A DNA stretch of 64,000 nucleotides from Mesorhizobium sp. (GCA_004020315.1 SAQG01000014.1:89946-153945); one strand, 5' to 3'; numbered from the stretch's first letter, positions 27,142 through 37,700 are shown. The notes: generated by a model from the sequence alone, not told the origin. Numbers and translations are program-made.

Positions 27142-27525
27142 GCCCGGCTCCCGGCACCGGAGACCCGTCCACCGCATTTCCAGACCATGGCAAGGCCAGG
27201 CTCCCCATTGGCGATCGCCGCGAACGTCAGGGGTTCGTAGCGGAGCAAACTCGACCCGTTGCAATCGCACCGGTGGCCGAAAGGGAAGCTGCAATGCTGC
27301 GGCAAGGTAGGCCCTTTGCTTGATCATGAAAACGAGCGTCGTTGCTGTTACCAACTTCGGGTAAACCGATGTTGAAGTATTGGTAGCGAATCGAGTTTTA
27401 TCCGGCGCGGCTCACACTTTCGTAGGCGCGCGGCATGTCCGGCGGGGTCTCAGTCTGATCATGGCAGCGCTCCATGATCGGCCGCTGTTGCCTGGCGCGG
27501 GAAAAACCGTCGCCGAAATCGAGGG

Positions 27526-28296
27526 TCATGGCGGAAGGAGCCGGAAATCCTTGCCTTCGGGCAGCAGCTGCCCGCCGTCGACGATGATGGTCGTGCCGGT
27601 GATGTAGCTGGCCTCGTCCGAAGCCAGGAACAGGAAAGCATTGGCCACGTCGCGTGGGCTTCCGAGGCGGCCAAGCGGTATGGAGTCCTCCATGTTCTTT
27701 ATATAAGCGGCGCCGCGATGCAGCTGGATTGCTTCGGTGAGGATATTGCCGGGCTCGACCCCGTTGACGGTGATGCCATAGCCCGAGAATTCGAGAGCGG
27801 CTGAACGGATCAGGCCGTTGATGCCCGCCTTGGTCGCCGAATAGTGGCCGTGACCAGGGCTGGTGACGTGCGGGCCGGTGATGGAGGAGGTGAACAGCAT
27901 GCGGCCAAAGTGCTGCGCCTTCATCGGAACGAGCGCGGCACGGGCGGCATTGAAGGTGCCGCGCAAATTGACCGCCATGACACGGTCCCAATCCTCCGGA
28001 CTGGTGTTTTCCAGCAATTGCCAGGGATAGATGCCGGCATTCTGGACTATGATGTCGAGACGGCCGTGATGCTCGAGCGCCAGCGCAACGGCGGCCTCGG
28101 CCTCGGCCATCTGCGAGATGTCGGTGCGGATGAAGGCAGCGCCGAGCTCGTCCGCGGCCGCTTGCCCGGCCTCGACTTCGGTATCGGCCAGGACGAGCTT
28201 CGCGCCCTCTTTGGCAAAGCGTTGTGCGATGCCCTTGCCGATGCCGCGGGCACTGCCGACGATCAGCGCGACCTTGTCTTCGAGACGCCCGGTCAT
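27526..28296 (-). CDS. SDR family NAD(P)-dependent oxidoreductase
   Basis: A 256-residue short-chain dehydrogenase: cofactor loop VGSARGIGKG, DISQ after strand 4, NAG in VQNAGIYPW, catalytic Ser in TSSITG and YSATK (Tyr-x3-Lys), C-terminal GTTIIVDGGQLLP. Last gene of the ROK-ABC operon; its ATG overlaps the permease stop (ATGA), so it is translationally coupled. Likely oxidises the imported sugar or polyol at one hydroxyl. The open frame continues upstream to 28989 but only as a shadow of the permease. Confidence 0.92.
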   Translation of the reverse strand: MTGRLEDKVALIVGSARGIGKGIAQRFAKEGAKLVLADTEVEAGQAAADELGAAFIRTDISQMAEAEAAVALALEHHGRLDIIVQNAGIYPWQLLENTSPEDWDRVMAVNLRGTFNAARAALVPMKAQHFGRMLFTSSITGPHVTSPGHGHYSATKAGINGLIRSAALEFSGYGITVNGVEPGNILTEAIQLHRGAAYIKNMEDSIPLGRLGSPRDVANAFLFLASDEASYITGTTIIVDGGQLLPEGKDFRLLPP

Positions 28297-29288
28297 GCCA
28301 GCCTCTGGCGGATGGTTTGCTTGAACGCGTCGAGCAGCACGGCGGCAAGCACCAGCAGGCCGTGGATCACCTGGGTAAAGTTGGCCGGAAGGCCCATGAG
28401 GTTGATCGCCGTGTTGATGGCCGACAGCAGCAGCACGCCGGCATAGACGCCGGGCAAGGTGCCGACGCCGCCCTTCAGGCTGACACCGCCGATAACGACG
28501 GCGGCGAAGGCGTTGAACAGCAGGCCGACGCCAAGATTGGCGGTGGCGCCGGAGGTGCGGATCGCCAGCAGCCAGCCGGCAAGGCCGGCGATGGCGCCAG
28601 CGAGAACGAAGGCAATAACGAGGTTCCGGTTCACGCGGATGCCGGCGCGGAAAGTTGCGGTCTCGTTGCCGCCGATCATGACGAGATGCCTGCCGAAGGG
28701 GGTCTTGGCCATGATCAGCGAGAAGACCACGAAACACGCAATCGCGATCCAGGCGGTGAGCGGCAGGCCAAGGAGGCGCTGAATGCCGAACCAGCGGATT
28801 GCCGGCGCAAGGTCCTGTGCCGAGCGGCCGCCGGAAATGACCAGCACGAGGCCACGCACCCAGATGTAGGACGCCAGCGTTATGATGAAGGCACTCATCT
28901 TCACCTTGACGACCAGGTAGCCGTTGATGGCGCCGATGATGCCGCCGACGACAAGGCCAATGAGCAGCGAAACCGGAACCATCAGCCATTCCGGGTGCAA
29001 TTGAACGCCAAGGCCGATACCCGCCGAGCAGAACAGGATGCCGACCGCCATGGCACTGAGCGCCGCCACGGATTCGACCGACAGGTCCATGTGGCCGGTG
29101 ATGATGACCAGCGCCAAGCCGATCGACATGACGCCAAGCACGCTCGACGCCTCTATGATGTTGGCGAAGATGCCGAGCTGGAAATAGTTCGGAATGGAGA
29201 TGGAGAAGACCACCAGCACGAAGACCAGCATGAACCAGACGAGGTTGTCGAGGACGAACTCGAGGGCGTGGCGCGTGCGGGGATTCAT
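28293..29288 (-). CDS. sugar ABC transporter permease, RbsC type
   Basis: A 331-residue inner-membrane protein of the BPD_transp_2 (CUT2) family with eight to ten hydrophobic segments. Characteristic blocks include GLALVIITGHMDLSVESVAAL, the family's conserved DLS motif, and GVSLKGGVGTLPG near the C-terminus. It works with the ATPase at 30508 and binding protein at 29427. The gene order ATPase, binding protein, permease is as in rhizobial fructose/ribose-type importers. Confidence 0.92.
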   Translation of the reverse strand: MNPRTRHALEFVLDNLVWFMLVFVLVVFSISIPNYFQLGIFANIIEASSVLGVMSIGLALVIITGHMDLSVESVAALSAMAVGILFCSAGIGLGVQLHPEWLMVPVSLLIGLVVGGIIGAINGYLVVKVKMSAFIITLASYIWVRGLVLVISGGRSAQDLAPAIRWFGIQRLLGLPLTAWIAIACFVVFSLIMAKTPFGRHLVMIGGNETATFRAGIRVNRNLVIAFVLAGAIAGLAGWLLAIRTSGATANLGVGLLFNAFAAVVIGGVSLKGGVGTLPGVYAGVLLLSAINTAINLMGLPANFTQVIHGLLVLAAVLLDAFKQTIRQRLA

Positions 29289-29426
29289 GTGCTGATCCGT
29301 CTAGCGCATCGATTCTCGGTAAGGATCATGCGCGGGTTGAAAATTGTTGCAGCTTCCCTTGCGCGTCCGTTCGAACGCGCCGGTTGAGCTCCGGGCCAGC
29401 GTGGCCCGAAGCCCTAGGCGACTTTT

Positions 29427-30467
29427 CTATTCAACCGGCTTCACGGTGCCCGAGGGCGGCTTCAGATTGCCCCAGAAGGCCGGGTTGTCGACGTTTTCCT
29501 TGGTGATCGCAGCGCCGGGGATCTTGATGTTCGGTCCCCAGGCTTCAATGGTCACGGTCGACTTCAGGCCGAGCACGTCGTACTCGCCCGGCTTGATCTC
29601 CTGCTTGTTGACGACCTTGTCCATGAACATGGCGACGGCGGCGGCCTGAGCGTAGAGCGGCTGCTCGACTTCGACATTGAGCCAGCCTTTGCGGATCAGG
29701 TCGAGGCCGACCGGCGCACCGTTCGAACTCATCAGCATGACGTCGCCCGGCTTCTTGCCAGCGGCCTCGAGCGAGGCGACGGCAGCGACCGAGAGATGGG
29801 CGGCGTGGCTGAAGATCAGGTCGATATCAGGGTTGGCGAGCATCTGGTCATTGACGATGGTTCCGGCTGCATCCGCCGCCCATTGCATGGCCGGAACCGA
29901 GATGATCTTGACGTCCGGGAACGCCTTCATCTTCTCCTCGAAACCCTTCTGGATGTCGAGCGTGTAGGGATCACCAGGATCACCGAGCACCTGGAGGATC
30001 TTGCCTTTCACCGATCCGTGCTTCGCCTTCAAGAGCTTCTCGGCCTGATCGGCGGCAATCTGGCCGATCTCGACCGTTCCCGCCACCGACGTGAAGTCGG
30101 ACGGTGTCGAGGTGATCTGCCGATCGAACTCGACAACCGGGATGCCGGCGGCGCGGGCGGCCTCGATAGACGGCTTCAACGCATTGAAATCGACGGCAGC
30201 GAGAATGATCGCCGACGGCTTGAGCGCGATAACGTCGTTCATTTGCGATTGCTGAGCGTCGGTCTTGTTATCGGCGTTCAGCGTCTTCATCTCGTAGCCG
30301 ACCTGCTTCAGGAACATCTCCAGAGCGCTCACCGAGCCGGTCTGGAATTCATCGAGCAATGTCGGCACCAGGTAGTAGACGGTGCCCTTGGACTGGGCGA
30401 ATGCCGGCGTGAGCGTGGCAAAGGCCAGTGCCAGGATACCGAAGACAGCAAGAAGTATTTTCTTCAT
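29427..30467 (-). CDS. periplasmic sugar-binding protein (Peripla_BP_4 family)
   Basis: A 346-residue CUT2 binding protein with a Sec signal (MKKILLAVFGILALAFATL, cleavage after AFA). The two-lobe fold shows NADNKTDAQQSQMNDVIALK and AAGIPVVEFDRQI, typical of ribose/fructose-binding proteins. ATG 30467 has AAGGAG 9 nt upstream, so the longer frame to 30527 is rejected. Substrate cannot be told from the sequence; a monosaccharide or polyol is expected from the dehydrogenase partner. Confidence 0.92.
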   Translation of the reverse strand: MKKILLAVFGILALAFATLTPAFAQSKGTVYYLVPTLLDEFQTGSVSALEMFLKQVGYEMKTLNADNKTDAQQSQMNDVIALKPSAIILAAVDFNALKPSIEAARAAGIPVVEFDRQITSTPSDFTSVAGTVEIGQIAADQAEKLLKAKHGSVKGKILQVLGDPGDPYTLDIQKGFEEKMKAFPDVKIISVPAMQWAADAAGTIVNDQMLANPDIDLIFSHAAHLSVAAVASLEAAGKKPGDVMLMSSNGAPVGLDLIRKGWLNVEVEQPLYAQAAAVAMFMDKVVNKQEIKPGEYDVLGLKSTVTIEAWGPNIKIPGAAITKENVDNPAFWGNLKPPSGTVKPVE

Positions 30468-30507
30468 GTCGTTCGCTCCTTTTGCGCCGGACCCCTCATT
30501 TTGTCCC

Positions 30508-31272
30508 TCAGCCTGCCGGTCCGGCACCGGCGAGCGTCTCTCCGGTGATCATGTTGATCACAGCGTCGGGACTTGTTTTGTTGCGCGCGACATCGCCTGC
30601 CACGACGCCTTGCCGGATCACCACGATCCGGTCGGCGACCTGGAAGGCCTGCGGCATGATATGGGTGATGATGACGACGCCGATACCTTGGCTGGCCACC
30701 TGGCGGATCATGTCGAGACCGCGCCGCGTCTGCTCGACGCCAAGTGCTGCGAACGGCTCGTCGAGAAGTACGAGCTTGCCGCCAAAATGCACGAACCGGT
30801 TGAGCTCGATGGCCTGCCGCTGGCCGCCCGAGAGGTGCTCGACATTGGTTCTGAGCGAAGGGATGCGCGTGCCGGCGCTGGCCAGCGCCTTTTCGACCAC
30901 CTGTTCCATGGCGGGTTCGTCGAGCACGGGAACGCCAAGAAATTTCCTGGTGATCTCGCGGCCCATGAAGAAATTAGCCACCACGTCGACATTGGTGCAA
31001 AGCGAGAGGTCCTGGTAGACGGTCTCGATCCCCGCGGCCTTGGCCTCGGCGGGAGATTTGGCGAGAAATTCCTTTCCCTCGAACAGCATGCGGCCGGAGG
31101 TCGGCTCCAGGCCGCCGGCGATGATCTTGACCAGTGTCGATTTGCCGGCGCCATTGTCGCCCAGAAGCGCCACTACCTCGCCCTTGCCGATCGAGAAGCT
31201 GATGCCCTTGAGCGCTTTGATCGCGCCATAGTTCTTGGCGACATTGTCGAGCACCAGCAGAGGTTCGCTCAT
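30508..31272 (-). CDS. sugar ABC transporter ATP-binding protein, single-domain CUT2 type
   Basis: 254 residues with only one nucleotide-binding domain, unlike the tandem RbsA. Walker A GDNGAGKST, signature LSGGQRQAIELNR, Walker B KLVLLDEPFAALG, switch His in VIITHIMPQA. The half-size form matches rhizobial FrcA-type ATPases that work as homodimers. Its start overlaps the ROK gene stop by 4 nt, so regulator and importer are co-translated. Confidence 0.92.
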   Translation of the reverse strand: MSEPLLVLDNVAKNYGAIKALKGISFSIGKGEVVALLGDNGAGKSTLVKIIAGGLEPTSGRMLFEGKEFLAKSPAEAKAAGIETVYQDLSLCTNVDVVANFFMGREITRKFLGVPVLDEPAMEQVVEKALASAGTRIPSLRTNVEHLSGGQRQAIELNRFVHFGGKLVLLDEPFAALGVEQTRRGLDMIRQVASQGIGVVIITHIMPQAFQVADRIVVIRQGVVAGDVARNKTSPDAVINMITGETLAGAGPAG

Positions 31273-32435
31273 GCCGCGATCCCCTTGCCTTGCAGAATAT
31301 CTCGCCCGCGTTCGCGCTGGGCGGTGAATATCTGGCCGAAGCGTGGTGAAAGCACCCCTGAGACGGCAAGCGCTGCGGCCCCGCGCAACACCGCATTCTG
31401 GCCGCCGCGTGCGAGGGTGACACGGGGCGCCGTGCGGTCCTTTCGCGCCGAGATCGAGTTAGGAAGGTTCGCAACCGAACCGGCCAGTCGTTCAAGCAAA
31501 TCGGTGGACGCCAGTCCGCCGAGGATGATGGTTTCGGGATCGAACAGGTTCTCGATGATGGTGATGGCGTTGCGGAAGATCGGCCCGATTTCATCAACCC
31601 AATCGGCGTCGCTGATGTTCCGGCGCCGCAGCGCCTCGAGCGAGAGGTATCTTTCGAGGCAGCCGCTATTGCCGCAGGGGCACGGCTCGCCACCAGGCAC
31701 GACAGGGATGTGACCGATTTCGCCGGCATTTCCCCAGGCGCCGCGCAACGCGCTTCCGTCATGAACCATGACACCGCCAAGACCAACACCGAAATAGAGA
31801 TAGTAGTATTCGGAATACCCCGTCCCGAGGCCATACAGGCGCTCGCCCATTGCCGCGGCCGCCATGTCGGTCTCAAAAAACGCGGGCAGCCCGGTCGAGG
31901 CCTCCAGCCGTTCCCGAAGCGCCACGTCCTTCCAGCCGGTCATCGTCGTCGGGCCGATAAAGCTCATCGACTCCACCCCGAAAGGGCCGGGCAGCGCCAT
32001 GCCGATGCCGAGAACGCGACCGCCCGGCCGCAGTCCGGTCAATTCAAGAACCATCGCGCCGATCAGATCGAAGGCATGGTCGGGCGTTGCGTTGGGGGCC
32101 TCGCGGTAGGCGCTCTCGATCACGTCTCCGCTCAAATTGATCAGCGCCGCATTGATACCCAGCGGGGTGACGTGGATGCCGACGGCATAGCCACCCTCCG
32201 GGTTGATCCGCAGGGTCGCCGGAGGCAGCCCGCGCCCCCGCGGCTCTTCGCGCATGGACAAAACGTAGCCGTGTTCTTCCAGCTCGCGAACGATGGTCGA
32301 TACCGTTTGGACGGTGAGCCCGACCCGCCCGGCAATGTCGCCGCGGGCGATCGGACCGTGAAGGCGGATGGATTCGAGGACGATGCGCCTGTTGTAAGGC
32401 CGCCCGAATTCCTGATTGGTTCCCCGCAGTGCCAT
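31269..32435 (-). CDS. ROK family transcriptional regulator
   Basis: A 388-residue NagC/XylR-type repressor. An N-terminal winged helix (GPIARGDIAGRVGLTVQTVSTIVREL) is joined to a sugar-kinase-like ROK domain with the GIGMALPGPF loop and the zinc signature CPCGNSGCLERY (CxCGxxGCxE). Such proteins release DNA when their sugar binds. It is the first gene of its own operon (ROK, ATPase, binding protein, permease, SDR), implying autoregulation. Candidate operator at 32473-32503. Confidence 0.93.
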   Translation of the reverse strand: MALRGTNQEFGRPYNRRIVLESIRLHGPIARGDIAGRVGLTVQTVSTIVRELEEHGYVLSMREEPRGRGLPPATLRINPEGGYAVGIHVTPLGINAALINLSGDVIESAYREAPNATPDHAFDLIGAMVLELTGLRPGGRVLGIGMALPGPFGVESMSFIGPTTMTGWKDVALRERLEASTGLPAFFETDMAAAAMGERLYGLGTGYSEYYYLYFGVGLGGVMVHDGSALRGAWGNAGEIGHIPVVPGGEPCPCGNSGCLERYLSLEALRRRNISDADWVDEIGPIFRNAITIIENLFDPETIILGGLASTDLLERLAGSVANLPNSISARKDRTAPRVTLARGGQNAVLRGAAALAVSGVLSPRFGQIFTAQRERGRDILQGKGIAA

Positions 32436-32472
32436 GTCTTGCCCCTAGGACACATGAGGTTCGCACCGAATA

Positions 32473-32503
32473 TTTATTCAGTCAAATGGAATTCAAAAAT
32501 AAA
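32473..32503. promoter_or_regulatory. candidate ROK operator
   Basis: TTTATT and AATAAA half-sites, inverted, 19 nt apart, in an A+T-rich patch 38-68 bp upstream of the ROK start. NagC/Mlc-type sites have A/T-rich inverted halves with a comparable overall span. Prediction only. Confidence 0.3.
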
Positions 32504-32590
32504 TCGGTTTACTTGCCATTCGCGGCTGCGAAGGCGCGGGAGCCTCAAAGTGGCGCAGAAATTAAGCCGTTCTGTAGCGATCCTTCGCGT

Positions 32591-32740
32591 CCCCTCTGTC
32601 TTGCCGGACATCTCCCCACAAGTGGGGAGATTGGCAGCTTCGCCGGTGGCACCCTTCTTGCAGCGTTGGAGATTGGCGAAAGCCACGGTGAGCGACGATC
32701 TCCCCCACATGGGGGAGATGTCCGGCAGGACAGAGGGGGG
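32591..32740. repeat. large imperfect palindrome, mesorhizobial intergenic repeat element
   Basis: About 29-bp outer arms (CCCCTCTGTCTTGCCGGACA on the left and its near-complement at 32710-32738) each end in a small hairpin (CTCCCCACAAGTGGGGAG and CTCCCCCACATGGGGGAG). The centre is 90 nt. This is the form of RIME/MITE-like intergenic elements of rhizobia. It occupies most of the 384-nt gap between the ROK gene and the M23 gene. No coding content. Confidence 0.75.
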
Positions 32741-32819
32741 CGCTGTCCCGCCGACGCCAACAAACTTCCGAGCAGGTGCAGCCGAAAGCGTGAATCTGCT
32801 AGAAGCACCCGTGCCGGGA

Positions 32820-34109
32820 CTAAAGATACTGCGCGACCTTCTTGCCGACCCTCAGGAAGCGCAGCGGGTCGATGGCTTCGCCATTGTGGCGGATCTCGTA
32901 ATGCAGATGCGGGCCGGTCGAGCGGCCGCTGCTGCCGGTCTTGCCGATGACGTCGCCGGCGTTGAGCCTTTTGCCGACGGTCACGTTGATTTTGCTGAGA
33001 TGCCCATAGCGCGTCGCAAAGCCATTGCCATGGTCGACCTCGACCATGCGGCCATAGCCGCCGTTCCAGCCGGCCTTGACGACGACGCCGGGCGCCGTGA
33101 CCTTGGCAGGCATTCCGGTCGGCGCCCTGAAATCCATCCCTGAATGCAGCGCGGCGGTGCCGAGGAGCGGATCGGTGCGCACGCCAAACGGGCTGGTGAC
33201 CGAGCGACCGGGGGCGGGATTGGCGAGCGGCAGCCGTCGCGCCTCCGTCTTCAGACGGTCGAGCGCGTCCAGCGCCTCGTCGAGTTCTCTGACCTTGCTG
33301 TCGAACGTCATCGAACTGTCGAGTGGTATCAGCGGACCGCCGGCATCACTCTTGCCGAAGTCGCTGTCGACCGGCAGGCCGGCCGCTTGGAGCGCCTGAG
33401 AAATCGCATCGGCGTTTCTGTAGGCGTTGTCGGCAAGCGTGCTGATGCGGGTGAGCTGCTGGCTCTCTATGACCTTGAGCGACTCGTTGATCGACACGAA
33501 CAGCTTGTCGGCACGATCGGCCGCCGTGTCGCTCGGCAGCGGATCGGAGCGGGTCGACCACAGCGAGAACGGCCTGGTGTCGCCAGCGCCAAGGTTGGTG
33601 CCGACGCTGGCAACCGAATAGGCCTGCGGCGGGGCGTCGGTCACGTCGGCGCGTTTATCCGGCATAGCGGACACGCCGGTGCCTGCGGCAGGCGGCGTTC
33701 CGACGTCGCTCTCAGCGCGTTCGAGGATCGGGCCGAGGCGGCCATGGCGCAGGCTGAGCTGGGTCTGTCGTTCCAGCAGTTCGCCAACCTTGGTTTCCAT
33801 GAGCTGCTGGTCGAGAAGCTGACGGCTGGTGATCCGGTCGACCTGGGCGCGCAGTGCGGAAATGCGGTCCTCATAGGCCTGCTGCATGCGCGCCTGCCGT
33901 GCCGTGGTCGCGCCGATCAGGTCGTCGCGCAGAACGAGATAGGAGGTCGCCAACAGATAGCCTATGGCCATCGCCGCCAGCGCGGAGCCGCAGAAGGCGG
34001 CAACCCATGGTCGTATGGTGAAATGCCTTATCTCGTTGCCCCGGGCGATAATGACCGTGTGGGGCTCCTTGCGCCTGCCAAAGACCGATGACTGATTGGC
34101 TACGTTCAC
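32820..34109 (-). CDS. membrane-anchored M23 family metallopeptidase
   Basis: A 429-residue envelope protein. An N-terminal cytoplasmic stretch, one membrane span (WVAAFCGSALAAMAIGYLL) and a periplasmic coiled coil (about 75-130) precede a C-terminal LytM/M23 domain. The zinc ligands are intact: HSGMDF (H-x3-D) and GPHLHYEI (HxH), with GRMVEVDHGNGFATRYGHL between. M23 endopeptidases cut peptidoglycan cross-bridges; the coiled coil and intact site suit a direct hydrolase acting in elongation or division. A TTAA-rich patch lies upstream (34154-34166). Confidence 0.92.
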   Translation of the reverse strand: MNVANQSSVFGRRKEPHTVIIARGNEIRHFTIRPWVAAFCGSALAAMAIGYLLATSYLVLRDDLIGATTARQARMQQAYEDRISALRAQVDRITSRQLLDQQLMETKVGELLERQTQLSLRHGRLGPILERAESDVGTPPAAGTGVSAMPDKRADVTDAPPQAYSVASVGTNLGAGDTRPFSLWSTRSDPLPSDTAADRADKLFVSINESLKVIESQQLTRISTLADNAYRNADAISQALQAAGLPVDSDFGKSDAGGPLIPLDSSMTFDSKVRELDEALDALDRLKTEARRLPLANPAPGRSVTSPFGVRTDPLLGTAALHSGMDFRAPTGMPAKVTAPGVVVKAGWNGGYGRMVEVDHGNGFATRYGHLSKINVTVGKRLNAGDVIGKTGSSGRSTGPHLHYEIRHNGEAIDPLRFLRVGKKVAQYL

Positions 34110-34228
34110 GGGACCAAGCTTTCGTTACGACACCAACGACAAGCCTGATTACACATCATTAAGGTTAACGGTCGGTTGCTTGCGCGCATGGCTTTGCAGC
34201 CCATGGGTTGCAGCCGCCACCGTCGCTT

Positions 34229-34696
34229 TCAGAGCGCGCGGACGGCCTTCAACACGGCCTCGGCATGACCTTTGACACGAACGTTCCGCCATATCCTGGC
34301 AATCCGTCCGTCGCTGCCGATCAGGAACGTTGCACGCTCGACGCCCATATAGCGGCGGCCATACAGCTTCTTCTCGACCCACAGATGATAGGTTTCGATC
34401 ACCTTGTGCTCCTCGTCGGCGACGAGGTCGACGGTCAGATCGTATTTTGATTTGAATTTGTCGTGTTTCCGGACGCTGTCCGGCGACAGGCCGATCACGA
34501 TCGCGCCGAGCTTTTCGAATTCTGGCTTCAACTGCGAAAAGTCGATCGCCTCATTGGTGCAGCCTGTGGTGTCGTCTTGCGGATAGAAGTAAAGCACGAC
34601 CGGCCTACCCAGCAATGACGCGAGGCTGAGCGAACCGCCGCCGTCGCGGGGAAGGTCGAACTGCGGCGCAAGGTCGCCCTCGTCGAGATCAGCCAT
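34229..34696 (-). CDS. bcp: peroxiredoxin, PrxQ/BCP family, one-cysteine variant
   Basis: A 155-residue thiol peroxidase reducing H2O2 and organic peroxides. The active-site block is VLYFYPQDDTTGCTNEAIDF: the peroxidatic Cys follows TTG, but the position five residues later, where most PrxQ proteins have the resolving Cys (GCTxEAC), is Ile, and no other Cys exists in the protein. It should act as a 1-Cys enzyme needing an external thiol. Start at ATG 34696. Transcribed divergently from the AsmA-like gene. Confidence 0.9.
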   Translation of the reverse strand: MADLDEGDLAPQFDLPRDGGGSLSLASLLGRPVVLYFYPQDDTTGCTNEAIDFSQLKPEFEKLGAIVIGLSPDSVRKHDKFKSKYDLTVDLVADEEHKVIETYHLWVEKKLYGRRYMGVERATFLIGSDGRIARIWRNVRVKGHAEAVLKAVRAL

Positions 34697-34791
34697 ATCG
34701 ATGCCCTTGTTTGAGGTTACGCGCGAAGCCTCATCGATATATTGTCGCACCGGGATTCGTCCACGGTCGAGTTCGTTCAACGGAAAATTGT

Positions 34792-37700
34792 GTGGATCAG
34801 GAGCAGCCGCAGCACGAGAAGATCAGATTCAGGCGTGATGAAATCACCGACCTGGGGGCCTTCCCGTCCGCGTGCCGCGTACCGCCGCTCGGCCAGGCGG
34901 CGATCGGCCGCGGCGTTCGTATTCTTGCGCGGCTGTTTGCCGGCCTTGTGGTGCTTGTGCTGCTGGCCACCGCCGCTGTGTATGCGATCGGCATGTCCGG
35001 TTTCGGCGCCGAGCGGTTGCGGGCCGAAGCGGAAACGGCCATCGAGAAATTGGCTGGCGTCGACGTCGATGTTGCGGTCGGGCCGGCCCGTCTCACGCTC
35101 GACGGATCGAGCTTCATCGCGCTGCAGGTCAGCGACGTCAGCCTCAAGACCGCCGACGGCAAGCCGATGGCCGACGCCGGGCGTGTCCGCTTCGGCATAA
35201 GGCTGATACCGCTGCTTTCGGGCGAGGTACGGCTCACCAGTGCCAGGATTTCCGACGCGCGCGTCGTGATGGCGACGCTGCCGTCGGGTGGCGACTGGAC
35301 GGCGACACTGCGCAATGACGACGGCCTCATCGACCCGGAAAGACTGGCCGACACGGTCTTTGCCGGCATCAATCACGCGCTCGATACGGTGCGCGAGGAT
35401 TCGATGCGCCGGATCGACCTCCGCAATGTCGACCTAGTTCTGCCCGAGGCCGGCTTGGTCAAGCTGGTCAGGATCACAGATGCCACCGTTGCGCAGTCGG
35501 GGCCGGGCGGTATGGAGTTTTCATCCGACGCAAACGTCGACGGCAGGGCACTCACCATCGCCGCCTCAGCCACCCGCGATATGACGACGCGGCGCGTGAC
35601 GGAGTTGGATGCCAGCGTCGAGATGGCTGAGGCCCGCGAGGCTGCGGCAGCGCCGGGCGGGACGCTCGGCACGATTGTCTTGAAGCTGGCGGGATCGGAA
35701 GGATCCAGCGAGAACGCGTCGCGGCTGACGACCTCGCTGTCGTTTGCCGGTTCCGTGCTCGATCTCGGCTCGCGTGGGGGGATGCTTCCAGCCGACGTCG
35801 ATCTCGATGCGACGCTTGTCGCCGGTGACAACAAGATCCAGGTGGACCGGCTGCAAGTCAGGACTGGTCGCTCGACATTCGATTTCGCCGGTTCGATCGG
35901 ACCGAAGCCGGCGACTGGAACAGCGGGCGAGGACCCGTCCTATCGCTACGACCTGACCAGCGACCGTTCGACGCTGGCGCCGTCGGAATCGTCCGAACCA
36001 GCGCTCGATTTCATCGCCCGCGTTGCCGGCGTCTACCAGACCCGCAGCCGCAAGCTCGTGGCCGAGCAGATCGGGATCAGGTCCGGGTCTGCCAGCGAGG
36101 CGCTGGGCACGGCTTCGGTCGAGTTCGTCGAAGGAAAGGTGCCGGGCATATCTGTAGCCTTCAACGTCCACGACATGCCGGTCTCGCATGTCAAGCAGTT
36201 GTGGCCCTGGTTTTCCGCGCGAAACGCTCGCCTGTGGGTGCTTAAGAACCTGTTCGGCGGCCGCGTCGTCGACGCGAGCCTGCAGTTCCAGGTCGTGCCC
36301 GGGCGCCTGGGCAACGGGATTCCGCTTTCATCAGATGAGGTGTTCGGCCGTTTCCAGATCGAAGGCTCGCGCTTCGATACTGCCGGTCACATTCCGCCGA
36401 TACGCGATGCCGTCGGCGTTGTCGAATTTCACGGCAATGACGTCGACGTCGCTTTGTCCTCGGGCAACGTCTATATGGCCAGCGGCCGCACGGTCGCGGC
36501 AAGCAACGGCACGATGACGGTCAAGGCGGCGAACCGCCCGCCGGTGATCGGCGCGCTCGATATCGACGTCGCCGGGGAGGCGTCCGCAATCGCCGAACTC
36601 GCCTCCTACGAGCCGATTAATGCCATGCGCCATGTCGGCCTGCTGCCGGACGAACTGTCCGGCACGGTGACCGGCCACGTCAAGGCGGACATTCCGCTGC
36701 AGACCGGTGTCGACAGCTCGAAACTCGATTGGCTGGTGGCGCTCGATTACAAGGATCTGTCGCTGGGCAAGCCGTTCGAAGGCCAGACGGTGACCAACGC
36801 CAACGGTTCGATCACTGTGGAGCCCGAGAAGGCCGTGATCTCCGCCAAGGCGCTGCTCAATGGCATCCCAGCCGAACTCGACCTGGTCGAACCGCTCAGG
36901 GATGGCGGACCGCCACGCAGCCGGAAAGTGGCGCTGGTGCTCGACGACAAGATGCGTGCAGCCGCCATGCCGGGCCTGTCGGCGCTGCTTTCCGGAACCA
37001 TCAAGGTTGAGATCGACAAGAGCGGCACGGGCAACGAGACTGTTTCGGCGGACCTGACCAATGCCAGGCTGGACATTCCTTGGGCAGGCTGGAGCAAGGG
37101 ACCCGGCATTCCAGCCAATGTCACATTTGCCATGGCCAAGTCCGGCGACACCACGACGCTGTCCGACTTCGACCTGAATGGAAAGACTTTTTCGATCGAC
37201 GGCGGCGTGGTTCTCGTCAACGGCGCCCTGTCCTCGGCGCGGTTCAGCAAGGTCACCTTGAACCGCGGAGACGACGTTGCCGTCTCGGTGAAACGATCGG
37301 GTAAGGGCTATGCAATCGACATCGCCGGCAACGCGCTGGATGCGCGATCGCTGATCAAGCAATTCACCTCCGATGTCGACACGGCCACCAAGGCCACGGG
37401 TTCCGACGCGATTTCGGTGAGCGCCGACGTCAATTCCCTGACCGGCTTCCACAACGAGACACTGTCGAACCTGAAGCTCGACTACAGCGCCGCCGGCTCC
37501 AGGGTGAATGGGCTCAAGGTGAGCGCCACGGCAAGTTCGGGTGCTGCCATAAGCATCAGCAATACGACCGGCGCCGGCAGGCGCGCCCTCAACGTGACGT
37601 CGGCCGATGCCGGCGCCATCCTGCGGTTCCTCAACATCTACGAGCATATGGAGGGCGGTTCGATCACGCTGGCGCTCGCCGGGGCAAGCGATGGGCCGAT

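Noticed and set aside
32591..32740. CRISPR-like array
   Set aside because: The repeated pieces are inverted arms of one palindrome, not regularly spaced direct repeats, and no cas genes occur.
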